From: Diospyros lotus
Taxonomy: Eukaryota; Streptophyta; Magnoliopsida; Ericales; Ebenaceae
Reading direction: 5' to 3'
Length of the DNA stretch: 64,000 bases
Assembly: GCF_014633365.1 (NCBI RefSeq)
Contig: NC_068340.1
Coordinates: 16,719,879 to 16,783,878, forward strand
In this document: piece after piece, positions 53,844 to 64,000 of the stretch
Layout of the letters: every line of letters starts with the position of its first letter
Numbering within the stretch: position 1 is the stretch's first letter
The notes under the pieces: model-generated
Told to the model about the DNA's origin: nothing
The model's input: only the letters and a program-made list of their open reading frames with translations
The model's database searches: none
Position numbers and translations under genes: made by a program

Positions 53844-55725
53844 TGTAATACCCCATGTTCGTATGAGGATGCCACGTAGTTTCGATAAGTTTAGAATATC
53901 GAAAAATTGGCTTGATAGCAGTTATAAGTACCAAATCAACTGCAAGGAATGCCTTGGAGTGAAATTGTCTAAGGAAAATGATATGGTTTCGATGAGCATT
54001 CTGAGATAGGATTTATGGTATCAAAAGAAATTGGATCGGGAACAGTTTTCGGTACAGCTAAAATACAGTTGCCATTTTGGTTGCAAAACCGAATTGTTGT
54101 AGGAGACTCCCGAAAAATCAACAGAAACCTGAGGGGGCTCCGATTTTTCATAATAAGCAACCCTTTAGTTGTTTCAGGATGAAACAACAGCCTGGTGAGG
54201 ACACTGAGGCGAATCGTCATTTTCGACTAAGTTTTGAAATTATTAATTTTGCATTTTCGGTATTGTAATGCAAATTAATTGAATGTTTGAGGACATAATT
54301 GCTATTAGGAAAGTGCCCAAGTGATATTATGAGAAAATTAGACTTTAATTGTGTAATTTTTATATATTAATGTGATATATAGTGTGTATATATATATAAA
54401 TATATAAATGTAGGCGTATGTATGTCCATTCCCTGCATCTTTAATCCATCCCTCAATTGAGTAATCTTCATGCAAGCATACAAGTAAGGTGGAGTTTCGA
54501 TTGTGACGTGAAGTGTATATAGATATGTATGATGTACGAAGCTATGTGCGCATGTGTGGGTGTCATCTCTGCAACTCTAAACCATTCCCTGCAATCTCCA
54601 TGCTCTGCAAACATGAGCAAGCATCCCAGCCATTCCATAAGCCATGCCTCTGCAACTTACTCAATGCCTTGAAATTGTGATGGCTGATTTGGGGTGTCCT
54701 TCACGTAAGCGCCTATAAATAGAGAACATGAGGAAGCAGAAAGCATGGCAGTGAGCCATGAGAGCTTCGGCCGAGAGCTTCGGCAAGCAAATGCGAGGGA
54801 GGTCGAGAGCAGGGAGAAGGGAGAGAGAGCAAGATAAGAGAGTGAGCGATGGCTGAAGAAAGCAGCAAACACGACCATGGCAGCCGCAACAGCGAGAAGG
54901 GCGGTCATGGCCGCAGGCAGCCAGCAAGCAGCAAGCGGCTGTGTTCGGCTAGCAGCAGCTGCGTCCGAGGTCAGTGAGGGTGTGGGCAGCAGCCAGCAAG
55001 GCTGGAGGAGGCCGCAATGGCGGCTGGCAGTGACAGAGGCAGGCGGAGCGGCTGTTGGGCGTGCGGTCATGGCAGCAGTTGCGCGCATGAAGGAGAATAA
55101 GAAGGGAAGAAGAAGAAGAAGGAAGAAGAAAGAAGAAGAAGAAAAGGAACAAAAGAAGAAAGGAAAAGAAAAAAGAGAGGAAGAAGAAGCTAGGCGTGGT
55201 TGGTTCGCGCATGGAGCCGTGCGCGGGTGCAGTAAAGAAGGAGCAGAGAAGATGATGAATAGTGGAAGAAAAAAAAGAAAAGAAGAAAGAAAAGAAAGGA
55301 AAAGAAAAAGAAAGAAAAAAAAAAAAAAGAAAATAATGGAAAAAATCCTAGAAAATCCCAAAAAATAAGAAATTATGTTTCGGTAATATTCTGGAGATTT
55401 TGGCAAGAAAAATGGTTCGAGCACTTGTTTCGAGGATAGGGCACGCGTATTGAGGAAGTCGGAGAGGCTAAGTCAAGGTAAGTAAAATTCCTTAGAAAAT
55501 TTCAGAAATTCAAGAATATTATTTTATGAATTGTTGTAGTGAAATATTTGATAAAATGATTGAGAAATATTTAGTTTGGATTTATTGAGGAAAATTGGGA
55601 AGAAATAGAAAGAAAATTAAAGAAAATACCAGAAATTATGAAAAAATAGGTTTTAATGTTTATTTAAATAATTATGGTGATAAGGATGCTTTGAGGCTAA
55701 AGTTGAAGAGACTTGTCAAATTTTG
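53844..55725 (+). mobile_element. truncated copy of LTR B
   Basis: It starts TGTAATACCCCATGTTCG and is collinear with 25378-26543 plus 39005-39570, without the nested element. The TATA box CTATAAATAG is at about 54712. The right end is lost where it fuses to element X of unit 3 at TTTTGAGG/GGGC. The AG-rich tract at 55090-55340 is low complexity. Confidence 0.8.
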
Positions 55726-56745
55726 AGGGGGCACTGTTTGTCTTTAAATTTCTGTCATTCTATTATGTTCTTCAATTTCTTCTTCAGCTCCGTGCTATTT
55801 CAATTCTTATTTTTCAATTCGCAGTTCTTACATTTCAATGCATTGTTCTGCAGTTTCATTTCACACACAGTATCTGCAATTTAATTTTTGTCTTTTTCAA
55901 TACTGGAATTTCTTTTCTATATTCTTAATTTCAATACTTTAAATTCCAATATTTAATTTCTGTATTTTAATTACTGCCATTTAATATTCAGCACTAAAAT
56001 ACTTACAATTTTAATTTTTGTCAATTAAATTCTATTATTTATATACTGTAATTTCCTTTTCTATATTTTTATTTTCCAGAACTTTAATTTTTAGTATTAA
56101 AAAATAAAGATGTGTGGCTAATAATTCTCGGCCCAAGGCGAGGACAGTGTCCAAAGCCAAAATTTCTCGAGTTAGCTGAACTTCATTGTAAGTTGAGGTG
56201 TTAAAATTAATTTTTAGATTTTTGCCAAACACTTAGTTTGGATTGAGATATATGCCTAATTCAGAACCCTCATGCCATGTATGTGGGTAGCCCAATCTGA
56301 AAATATCTTCATCCCCAAATTTAAGTGTACATTATATACATTTCGGTTTATGGTGGTTGCTTAAGTTAGAGTCAGCATTGTATGTATATTAGTTACTATA
56401 ATTAGAACCATCATCATCCCGAAACGTAATCAATAGCAAATGTCTTAAAATTAATTTAACCCGATGATACCATACTTTTTGAGTCTTGAAAAATATTTAG
56501 ATTGTCACTGAAATTGTCTTGGTTCGAGACCTTTGGTTTTCAGTCGCGCATTCAATTCATTTTTTCCTAAAATCAGTTGAATTGGTATGACAAACCCATT
56601 CAGCACATACAAAATTTTTTTGCTTTTATTTCCGTCTTAATAAAGATCTCCCAGTGAATTGACCTGGACTCCCATCGAGTAAATAAATTTGTGCTACAAT
56701 GCACACTCGTACACTTGCAATTATAAACACTATGTGCTTGCATGT

Positions 56746-59171
56746 TGTAACACCCGGTGTTATGAGAATGAGAATGGAAGTGAAAAAATTTCAAAAATGC
56801 CCTTGAGAATGTGAAAGATTTTGAGATTAAGGGTACCTTATGAGAGGGGTATTTTGTTAATTTGGATAGTGAAGTCCAATAAAAAGGGTATTTTGGTAAA
56901 TTGGAAATAATTCCTATGTGGAATTAGGTGAGTAAGTGAATTAAATCCCAATTTTGGTATTTATGTGGAGATATATGGGATTAATAATTCACAAAGGATA
57001 TTTTGGTAATTTTGGAATTAATTCCATAGAGGAATTTAATTATGGAATATTGGGAAAATGGTGGATATTCTATTATTTATGAAAATAATTATATTTTTTC
57101 CTAAATTGGTGGATAATTGTGGTGATGCCACATGGATGGTGGAGATGGAAGCTTGGAAGCCAAGGTTAATGTCTAAAGGTGACACTTGGCAAAGTCTTGT
57201 TCAAGTATAAATGGGGTGATTTAATTAAATGCAAAAGAAAATTATTTTAGTCTTTCAAGCATTTAATGAGAGGCATGATTATATGGATTAAAAAAAATCC
57301 AAAAGAAAATGGTAAATAGTCACCATTAATGTTTGGAAAATATGGAGATTTTATTAAATGAGAAAGAAAGCGATTATGTCTTTCAAGGCTTGTCTTGAAA
57401 TTAGTCCAAATTAAATAAATAGAAAAGAAATCTATTTATGGGACTTGATCCAATGGTGGTGGATGGCTCTTGAAATTCCAAAGGCTTGGATTTAAAAAGA
57501 AAGGAGCACATGGATTATGCTTTCTTGTGTTTTCTCCAAGAGAGAAGACTTGTTTATTAAAATGAATGGTGGAGATTTAATTCTCCTTAAGCACATGGAT
57601 TGTGCTTTTAATGAATGGTGGAGATCCATTCTTGAAAATGGGAAAGGGTAGTATAAAATGGCAAGTATGGAAGACTTGTCTCCCTTTGGCCATTTGTAGA
57701 AAGAGTGAAAGAAAGAAGAGATAAGAGGAAAGGAAGAAGAAGAAGAGAAAGGAATCTAGGTAAGTGCATTCTTCTTCTCTTTATTTAGTGTTCTTATATG
57801 CAAAGTGAGTGAGTTCTTGTTTGAATGCCATCTTAGATGGGAGAAGATGTTGATGGAAGCTCTCTTGAAATGAAGATTTGAAGATTCAAGAAGAGGTAAG
57901 GGATGGCCCCATGGGAGGGTGGCCTTGCAATGTGTTATAAGTATGTTTCATAAATGTATATGTTGCATTTGGCATGTTCTTTTATGTTCATGAGACTTAT
58001 GGCCATAAGTTAGTTTGGGAACATGGTTGAAATGGTGGGTTGATGCCTCTAACCTTGGAGGGTTGTGAGGGAAAAGAAACCTAGCCACACTTGCATGCAT
58101 TTGGCATCATATAATCTTGTTATGTTCATATTTATTTTGCATTGCACCCTTATTGAGCTTAATAGCTCATGAGGTTTTTACCCTCACATGTAGGTTGTGA
58201 AAGCATGGTAAAGTAAAGGCAATGGTGGAATGGCATGTGGAAGCATGGAAAGAAGATTCAAGTGTATATTATGGCTTATGGAAGCTTATGTGTTTAATTT
58301 ATGAGATGTAAATTTAGTTGGTTGGTAATGGCTTGTAAAGTTTAAACCATGGGTGTATTTCCTTTTGTAGTGTTTGATTTTATTTTAAAATGAGATGTTG
58401 GCTTATGGCATGTTGAAGCCTAAGTTTTGGTGAAAACCTTATTTTTGGTGTTGTGGGAAGCACTAAAGTGATTAAATCAAATGATTTTTTGTGGAGAAAT
58501 GAGGCTTTGGGAGGTGAAATGTGGAGATTTTTAATACATTTATTTGGGGTGTGAAATCTGAAAAAATTTGGGTTTTAAAGGCCCAAGAAAAAAAAAAAAG
58601 AGAAAAAGAAGTGAAGGAGCAGCAGGGGGGCAGCCAGCAGCAGCAGCAGGGCCGCAGGGCAGCCGCACGCGCGGGCGGGCCCCGCCGGCCAAATTTTTTT
58701 AAAAATTTCTGAAAAATTAGGGAATTAGGGGCATTTCTATATGGATTTTGGGCCCTGGAGGAAATTTCAAAATAAAGGGATTTTTCGGGCATTTTGGAGA
58801 ATAATGCTGAAATTTTGGAAAATTGAAAAATTATGAGTTTTTCCTCCTAAATTGGTAATCAATCAATGGATTGATTTAAATGGTGATTTTTATGGAGCTC
58901 GATAAAATTCTTGGTCGGAAAAAGAATTTAAAATAATTGAGAAAATGACGGTTGGGCATCTTCATGAGTTTTCTTTGTAACCAAATGCGGTGTGGTTGAA
59001 GCCCAATTCTACTAGGGAATCTTGGGGTTGAGGGAAGAGAAGGACGAGCCTAGTTCCCACCTAGGGCATTTCATCTTGAAGCATGGTCCACCCTTCACCA
59101 AAGACCGGGCATGTGGACAATTCGGGTAATTGTTCACGAGTAACGCCCGTAAGTGGGAGCGGGGCGTTACA
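56746..59171 (+). mobile_element. solo LTR E in element X, unit 3
   Basis: It runs from TGTAACACCCGGTGTTATG to GTGGGAGCGGGGCGTTACA, with an exact target duplication CATGT at 56741-56745 and 59172-59176. A TATA-like GTATAAAATGG lies near 57650. The hairpin TGAGCTTAATAGCTCA is at 58154-58169. Related to Y by several shared blocks (for example GGTAAGGGATGGCCCCAT at about 57895). No proteins. Confidence 0.88.
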
Positions 59172-59247
59172 CATGTTTTATATTTTTTCTTTATTTGTTT
59201 GTGTATTTATTTAATTAATTTCACAGAGTTAAGCGCAGTCAAAATTT

Positions 59248-59267
59248 TGGAGTCGTTGCCGGGGAGA
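59248..59267 (+). promoter_or_regulatory. primer-binding site of element X, unit 3
   Basis: TTGGAGTCGTTGCCGGGGAG, the best preserved tRNA-Asp-type PBS among the three X copies. Confidence 0.7.
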
Positions 59268-59460
59268 TCGGTGACAAAATTATTGCTGCAGAAAAAAAAA
59301 TTATAGTTTAGCTTCTTTTGTTTTTGCTGTTGTTATTAATAATACATGAGACCACAGTCAGGTATTCTTATTGAACCATTAATTGATTTCATCATTCATT
59401 AGCATCATTATCTACTGTTGAATTGTCATTTCCATATTCTTTATGTTATAGTATTTTAGC

Positions 59461-60451
59461 ATGTTTGTGTTTTCTAATGCATTTGGCTATCCCAATTCCA
59501 TAAAACAAAACGAGCCTAGACCTCTTAGGGATTATTTGCACCTTCCCAAGCAACTAACTCCACCATGCATCAAACATCCGCTCAGTTCTTATAATCTCAA
59601 ATTCGACCCGTGTACTACCCAATTGTCATCCTTAGATCATTTAAGACATCATGTCAATTCACAACCGAGTTCAATGAGGATGATGATATTAGTGTTAGGT
59701 TGGATTCTTTAACCCGGAAGATGGAGTGGTTAGAGTTAGAAAATTTTCAAAATTCGAGTGAGGTTAGATGCTCGGTATGCAAGTCTTCAAATCATTAAAC
59801 AGATGATTGTCCTTCCATACCAGCTCTTAAGAAATTTTTGAATGGGCAACCATATTATTTACAATCACACCACAGTGAGGAGAGGTTTTCTTTTAACCAG
59901 AGTTAAGGGGAGGATTTTTATCTGTCGGGCTACGGCATCTGAATTTTTCTTGGAGTGATGATTCTCCACTTGAATCTCATGAACCTTTTCCTCCACCACC
60001 TCACCAATTTGAGTTAGAGCAAGGGGTTAGATCTAATGTTTATCAACCTTAGGATGCGAAATTTTTAGAGGACACCCTTCAAGGGTTTGTGCAAGGTCAA
60101 ATGAGCTTTAATGCACAAGTGACCAAATTTTTAGAACAAACCACTAAGGCCATGAGTGATATTAGTAAACAATTGGCTGAGCTACCACAAACCTTGAGCG
60201 AAAGTAAGCCTGGCGAGTTTCCAATCCAACCAAATCAAAATTTCGTAGGTCAATGTCTTGGGAAGGAGTTTTCATCTAGTAACGAGATAGGTCATGACTT
60301 GGTCCTGCCTACGCTTAACCCTAGGAGTGATGAACCATTTGAAACACCTGAAGACCTTAGGATGGAACAAGCCATTATTGAAGAAAAATTGGACCGAAAT
60401 GAATCAAGTTTAGAAGAAGAAGCCCGGGAGGAAGAAGGTGATAGAACTTGA
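59461..60451 (+). pseudogene. gag remnant of element X, unit 3
   Basis: It opens MFVFSNAFGYPNSIKQNEP. A one-base loss near 59671 shifts the frame after HHVNSQPS; the coiled block (DDISVRLDSLTRKMEWLEL) and CSVCKSSNH continue in the new frame. A TAA within the CCHC motif (59797-59799) then stops it. The C-terminal part is open from about 60060 to 60451, with LEDTLQGFVQGQMSFNAQ, QTTKAMSDISKQLAELPQ, GEFPIQPNQNF and an acidic tail EKLDRNESSLEEEAREEEGD. It is the longest C-terminal open stretch among the three copies. Confidence 0.7.
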
Positions 60452-60502
60452 GAGCCGAAATGTGAAGATACCACGGGTCTATCCAAACTTGAGCCTAAAT
60501 GT

Positions 60503-60760
60503 ATGTCCCTTAGGCTGGTCTGTCTAGAGAGAGATCACATAAAAATAGATGTGTCTGAGGTGTTTAAAAAACTGAGAATTAGCATTCCACATTTAAATTT
60601 AATAAAACAAACAACAACGGTTTATGAGTTTTCAAAGGATGTGTGTGCTTTAATTAGAAAAATCAATTTACATCATTTTGAAAATAATTTTATAAGTGGT
60701 TTAAAGCATGTGATAATTGTTGTGATTCGAAGTGCAACTACTTATTTGATCCTTAACTAG
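60503..60760 (+). CDS. conserved short ORF of element X, unit 3
   Basis: An 85-codon ORF, MSLRLVCLERDHIKID, then FKKLRISIPHLNLIKQTTTV, EFSKDVCALIRKINLHHFEN and a tail VVIRSATTYLILN. In units 1 and 2 the codon after VVI/IVI is TGA; here it is CGA, so the ORF is ten codons longer. It is homologous to the pre-protease linker of Athila-type Pol. No function is assigned. Confidence 0.5.
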   Translation: MSLRLVCLERDHIKIDVSEVFKKLRISIPHLNLIKQTTTVYEFSKDVCALIRKINLHHFENNFISGLKHVIIVVIRSATTYLILN

Positions 60761-61874
60761 AAGAAAAGGAAAAAGCAATAGAATAAAAAATAAGAATAAA
60801 AGGCTAGTGTTTTTACCTTTATGTAGATTGTTTTAATTTCCCACGTGTTTGTGATGCTAACAATAAGAGTTTCTTTTGTAAGCCTGGCTTTCTTGAGGAA
60901 TCATTTCTCACCTTGACGCTCATCAGGTATTCCCTATCCCTATTTTTTAATTGCAGTCCAAGTTGGGGGGAAATTGTATATAGGTGGAATGATTTGGATT
61001 ATATTAGTGTCACAATTTTTCTTTGTGTTTAATTCACTTTATGTTTGAGCGTGTTTAATTTTGTTGATTTTTGATGTCGTGTTTTGCTAAAATAATAATA
61101 ATAATAATAAATAAAATAAACAAAAGTAAAAAAAATAAAAAACTTCCTAGGGATCCCTCACTATCTTTTTATCTTTTATTTAAATATGCCTTCATTTGTT
61201 CTAATTGTCATAGGCTTTTTATTAGGCTATATTCGGGTATAGGGGAGAGACAAGAAGGTGTAGGAACAAATGGGGAGTGAAACAGAGTTGAAACGAGGGA
61301 GAAACAACCAAAAAATAGAAGGCCTGCTGAGTTCGCATCGCCGTCTCTAGAGAAGACAACAGGTGCATATGATACACGCACTAGATCAGGTTGCACGTGA
61401 AGAACCTTCTGAAGGCGCGTGGTAATGTAATACCCGGTATTACATGGTGTTGGAAAGAATATGATCTCTGGCTATCTTTTTTAAAAAAAACCTTGAGTGG
61501 TCTGGGGAGCCTGAAAGTTGGCTTCAAGAAAAGAAGTAATAAATTTTTGAATCGACGGTAGGGAATGCCCTAGGACCTGGATGTCTAGGAAAAAGGGCAT
61601 GAGATTGGCAAACGTCTCGAGGGGAGGTACTGAAAGCAGTCAAATCGAGAATCTTTTCTGTCCAAGCTCAAATTGTGGTCAAAATTGAATGTTCACAAGG
61701 GACATCCGAGAAGTCAATGGGACCCTGAGAGTGGTTCGGTTTTGCAAGTGGGATAATACTAAAGCGTTTTCAGGAGGAATAGAGGTTATGTGTAAGCGTA
61801 GGACCAAATCAATTTTTATTGAGTAAGGGTTAGTTATTAATTTTTGGAGAAATCAAGTCTTAGGGTGGCTTGAT

Positions 61875-62515
61875 TGTAACGTCCCAAAAATATTGAAGAT
61901 AATTAGTAATTATTAATGGTGGTATTTGAAGTCATTATTGAGTATTTGGAGATTTAAGGAAAAATAATAATTTATGTCATTTTGAGGAAATAGAAAATTA
62001 AGGTAATTAATTATTTTATTTGGAAATATTTATGGAAATAAGAAAAGATTAAAATAAATTGGTTTGGATGAATTTATGAAAATTCAGGGTGTAGGTGGAA
62101 TAAGGGAAAAAAGAGTTACAGGGGTGTTTATGTGAATTTTGGAAGTTTCTGGGGTGTTGGTGTAATTTTGGGAAATTATCGTGGGGTCTCTTTATAATTA
62201 ATTTGGGGGGGGGGGGGGGTTTATATAATAAAGGAGCAACCAGCCCAGCTGGTCGCGTGCGCGCGGGTGTTGGCAGGGAGCGCGAGATCTATTCCGTGCA
62301 AAAACAGGCGTGCGCACACGAGGAAATTAGCTGATTTTAATCAGCCTCCAGGCGCCTAAACGACGTCATTTTGGCTGGGGCAGTGGCAGCCATGTGCGGC
62401 TACGGTGGCGCTACGTGGTGTGCGCTGGGGGCTCCATCCATCTTGCTCGCCAAGCTTCCGTTTTGCTTCATATTTAAGGCTAATTCTGGCCATTTTACTG
62501 CCAGAATAAATAGTA

Positions 62516-62562
<47 letters not shown>

Positions 62563-63478
62563 TGACAACAATTATCAATGGATTTTGGGGATTAATAGGG
62601 AAAATCAATGGATTTTAGGGATTAATCGGTGTTTAAAATACCTAGGTAAGTGGGTAAAATTATCATAAGTATTATACGTTTAAATTAAGTATTTTATATG
62701 GTTAGATTATGCGGATTATGCGGTTAAATTTAATTAATTGGAGCCGCAACCTTGTTATTTTATGTAGAACGTTTTACTTCGCAGCAGGAGTGCAGAAAAT
62801 GAAAGAAATGGCTGTGTAAAGGCAAGCTCCTAACCCTCTCCTCATGTTCTTTATTTCCCGTGAAAGTCTCCATGGTTTCTCATATTTTATTCCCTCCCTC
62901 AGACTTGGGTGCCAATGTGTGTTTGATGTGGGCCCCGAGGACTGTTTATGTGGAGATTACCATATGTTTATGCACTTAGGGATAAGATAGATAGTAGACA
63001 TGGCATGGTATGACCTTGCATTGACATGAATTGCATGGGGTGTTAGGGGAAGAATTCTGTCTGTAACTTCAACCTTTCTTTCTAGAGCTTGCTGAGTCTT
63101 GTGACTCACGTTTATTTTCCATCATTCCAAGTAAGAGTATCCTGAGATTCCAAGTGCGTACGATAGAGTTGGGTCTAGATCGTCGAGTCAGGATAGCAAG
63201 TGCAGAGTCCTCCTGAGACTAGGTCCTGGGTGTTGTTGTGCTTGTGTTAGAGTAATGTTTTATATTTTTGGGATGGGTGTATTCTATGAAAGCCAGGTGG
63301 GCTCATGTTGTGAATGATTATGTAAGAATAACTATTAAATGTTTTGTGATAAAGAGTTATGGTTTCTAAAAAGGTGGGATGTGAGTTTTAGTTTGTGTTA
63401 TTGTTCGGTATCACTCAAAAAATGACCATCTCACGGATCTTCAATGAGCACGGAGGCTCCGGGAGGTGGGCCGTTACA
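61875..63478 (+). mobile_element. solo LTR N nested in Y, unit 3
   Basis: It runs from TGTAACGTCCCAAAAAT to GGTGGGCCGTTACA, with an exact target duplication TTGAT at 61870-61874 and 63479-63483, the same site as in unit 1. The hairpin TGAGTCTTGTGACTCA is at 63093-63108. The middle part (about 62482-62903) is unrelated to that of the unit 1 copy. It holds a run of 15 G at 62205-62219. Confidence 0.85.
62516..62560 (+). repeat. (GA)n microsatellite
   Basis: About 22 GA dinucleotides with one interruption, inside LTR N of unit 3. Confidence 0.95.
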
Positions 63479-64000
63479 TTGATGGTAATTTGTTCTTCCT
63501 TAAAATGAAGAATTAATGAGAAATAATGGATGGCTAAGATGGAGGATTGGAAGCCAAGATTAGTGTCTAAGAGTGACACTTACAAACTCTTACCCAAGAG
63601 AATGGGAGAGATAAATTAATGCAAAAAGAAAAAGAAAATGGTCATTCTAGCATTTATGAGAGGCACAATTGTGTTGGAATAAATAAAATCCAATTGAAAA
63701 TAGAAATTAGTCTCTTGAAAATGTGGAGATTTATTTAAATTGGAAAATGTTGAAAATGGTCTTTCAAAGGTTATTCTTGAAATTAGCCAAGAATTAATTA
63801 GAAATTGGATATTTTATGAGAAAGTGAGACTTGATCCAAGGGTGGAGTAGTCTTGAAATTGGAAAAGATCCAAGGGTGTAGATTTGAGTCTTCAAATGGG
63901 CATGGATTGCCAAAAGTGTTTAGTAATCCAAAGGAAGAATAAGGTGGATGGTGGAGATTTAATCTCCAAAGAAATCCATGGATGTGATTTAATCTTCTAT

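Larger units (their letters stand above)
55726..61221 (+). mobile_element. element X, unit 3 (LTR 5' part missing)
   Basis: The LTR remnant is 55726-59241, interrupted by solo LTR E, and lacks about the first 420 bp. The PBS TGGAGTCGTTGCCGGGGAGA lies at about 59249. Gag remnants run 59461-60451, the conserved short ORF 60503-60760, and GTTGGGGGG lies at about 60963. The (AAT)n microsatellite is at about 61091-61111. Confidence 0.75.
61426..64000 (+). mobile_element. solo LTR Y, unit 3 (interrupted by N; runs off the window)
   Basis: It starts TGTAATACCCGGTATTACA after GGTAA (61421-61425). Collinear with 6787-7253 and, after N, with 9208-9720. The right end is outside the window. Confidence 0.8.

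Noticed and set aside
54657..55424. Open frame of 255 codons on the minus strand and 163 on the plus strand
   Set aside because: Inside LTR B', driven by poly-purine/poly-pyrimidine runs (Phe/Ser/Leu or Lys/Glu repeats). No homology is visible.

Overview
The window is intergenic DNA from a large-genome seed plant, most likely a eudicot. It is built almost entirely from nested LTR retrotransposons: Athila-like Ty3/gypsy, Ty1/copia, TRIM/Cassandra, and many 2-3 kb LTRs that begin TGTAAYRCCC. One end of a CACTA DNA transposon is also present. I see no intact single-copy host gene. All host-like coding sequence found is captured or decayed: an F-box/LRR gene and a LONELY GUY (LOG) cytokinin-activation gene.

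The backbone is one composite unit present three times in the same orientation. Unit 1 runs from about 953 to 13.2 kb, unit 2 from about 16.6 to 53.8 kb (stretched by nested insertions), and unit 3 from about 55.7 kb to the window end, with its left part missing. The unit order is: (i) a palindrome of head-to-head F-box/LRR pseudogenes flanked by inverted copia LTR and RNase H pieces; (ii) a 165 bp LTR head; (iii) an Athila-like element without pol ('element X': LTR, tRNA-Asp-type PBS, gag remnants, a 75-85 codon conserved ORF, a GTTGGGGGG tract); (iv) pieces of another LTR ('Z'); (v) a solo LTR ('Y') inserted in Z; (vi) a 1.2 kb segment ending in a GA-rich stretch that resembles a gene 5' end. 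Unit 1 begins at a CACTA element end (1-952) that cuts the palindrome.

Differences between units give a relative history. Units 1 and 3 share a nested solo LTR ('N', 7254-9202 and 61875-63478), which has an empty site in unit 2, and both lack a 2.05 kb segment that unit 2 keeps between TTAGG repeats. They therefore look like sister copies. Unit 2 alone received four insertions: a solo LTR (20955-24240) carrying a Cassandra/TRIM chimera, solo LTR 'B' (25378-40378) carrying a 12.5 kb Athila-like element, and solo LTRs at 44887-47465 and 48891-51516. Unit 3 alone received the solo LTR at 56746-59171. Most insertions are bounded by 5 bp target-site duplications that can be read directly.

The Athila-like element (26544-38999, minus strand, TSD GCGGC) has gag, protease, RT, RNase H and integrase, all broken by stops or frameshifts. 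In the env position between integrase and the 3' LTR it carries an intronless LOG reading frame (30089-30778). That frame runs through with only two stop codons, and the segment holding it is bracketed by a duplicated pre-PPT motif. Other notable signals are a small hairpin maintained by compensatory changes in LTRs of several families, a TRIM LTR embedded in a Cassandra element, and a cluster of about 22 palindromic CATTCGAATG-like sites.
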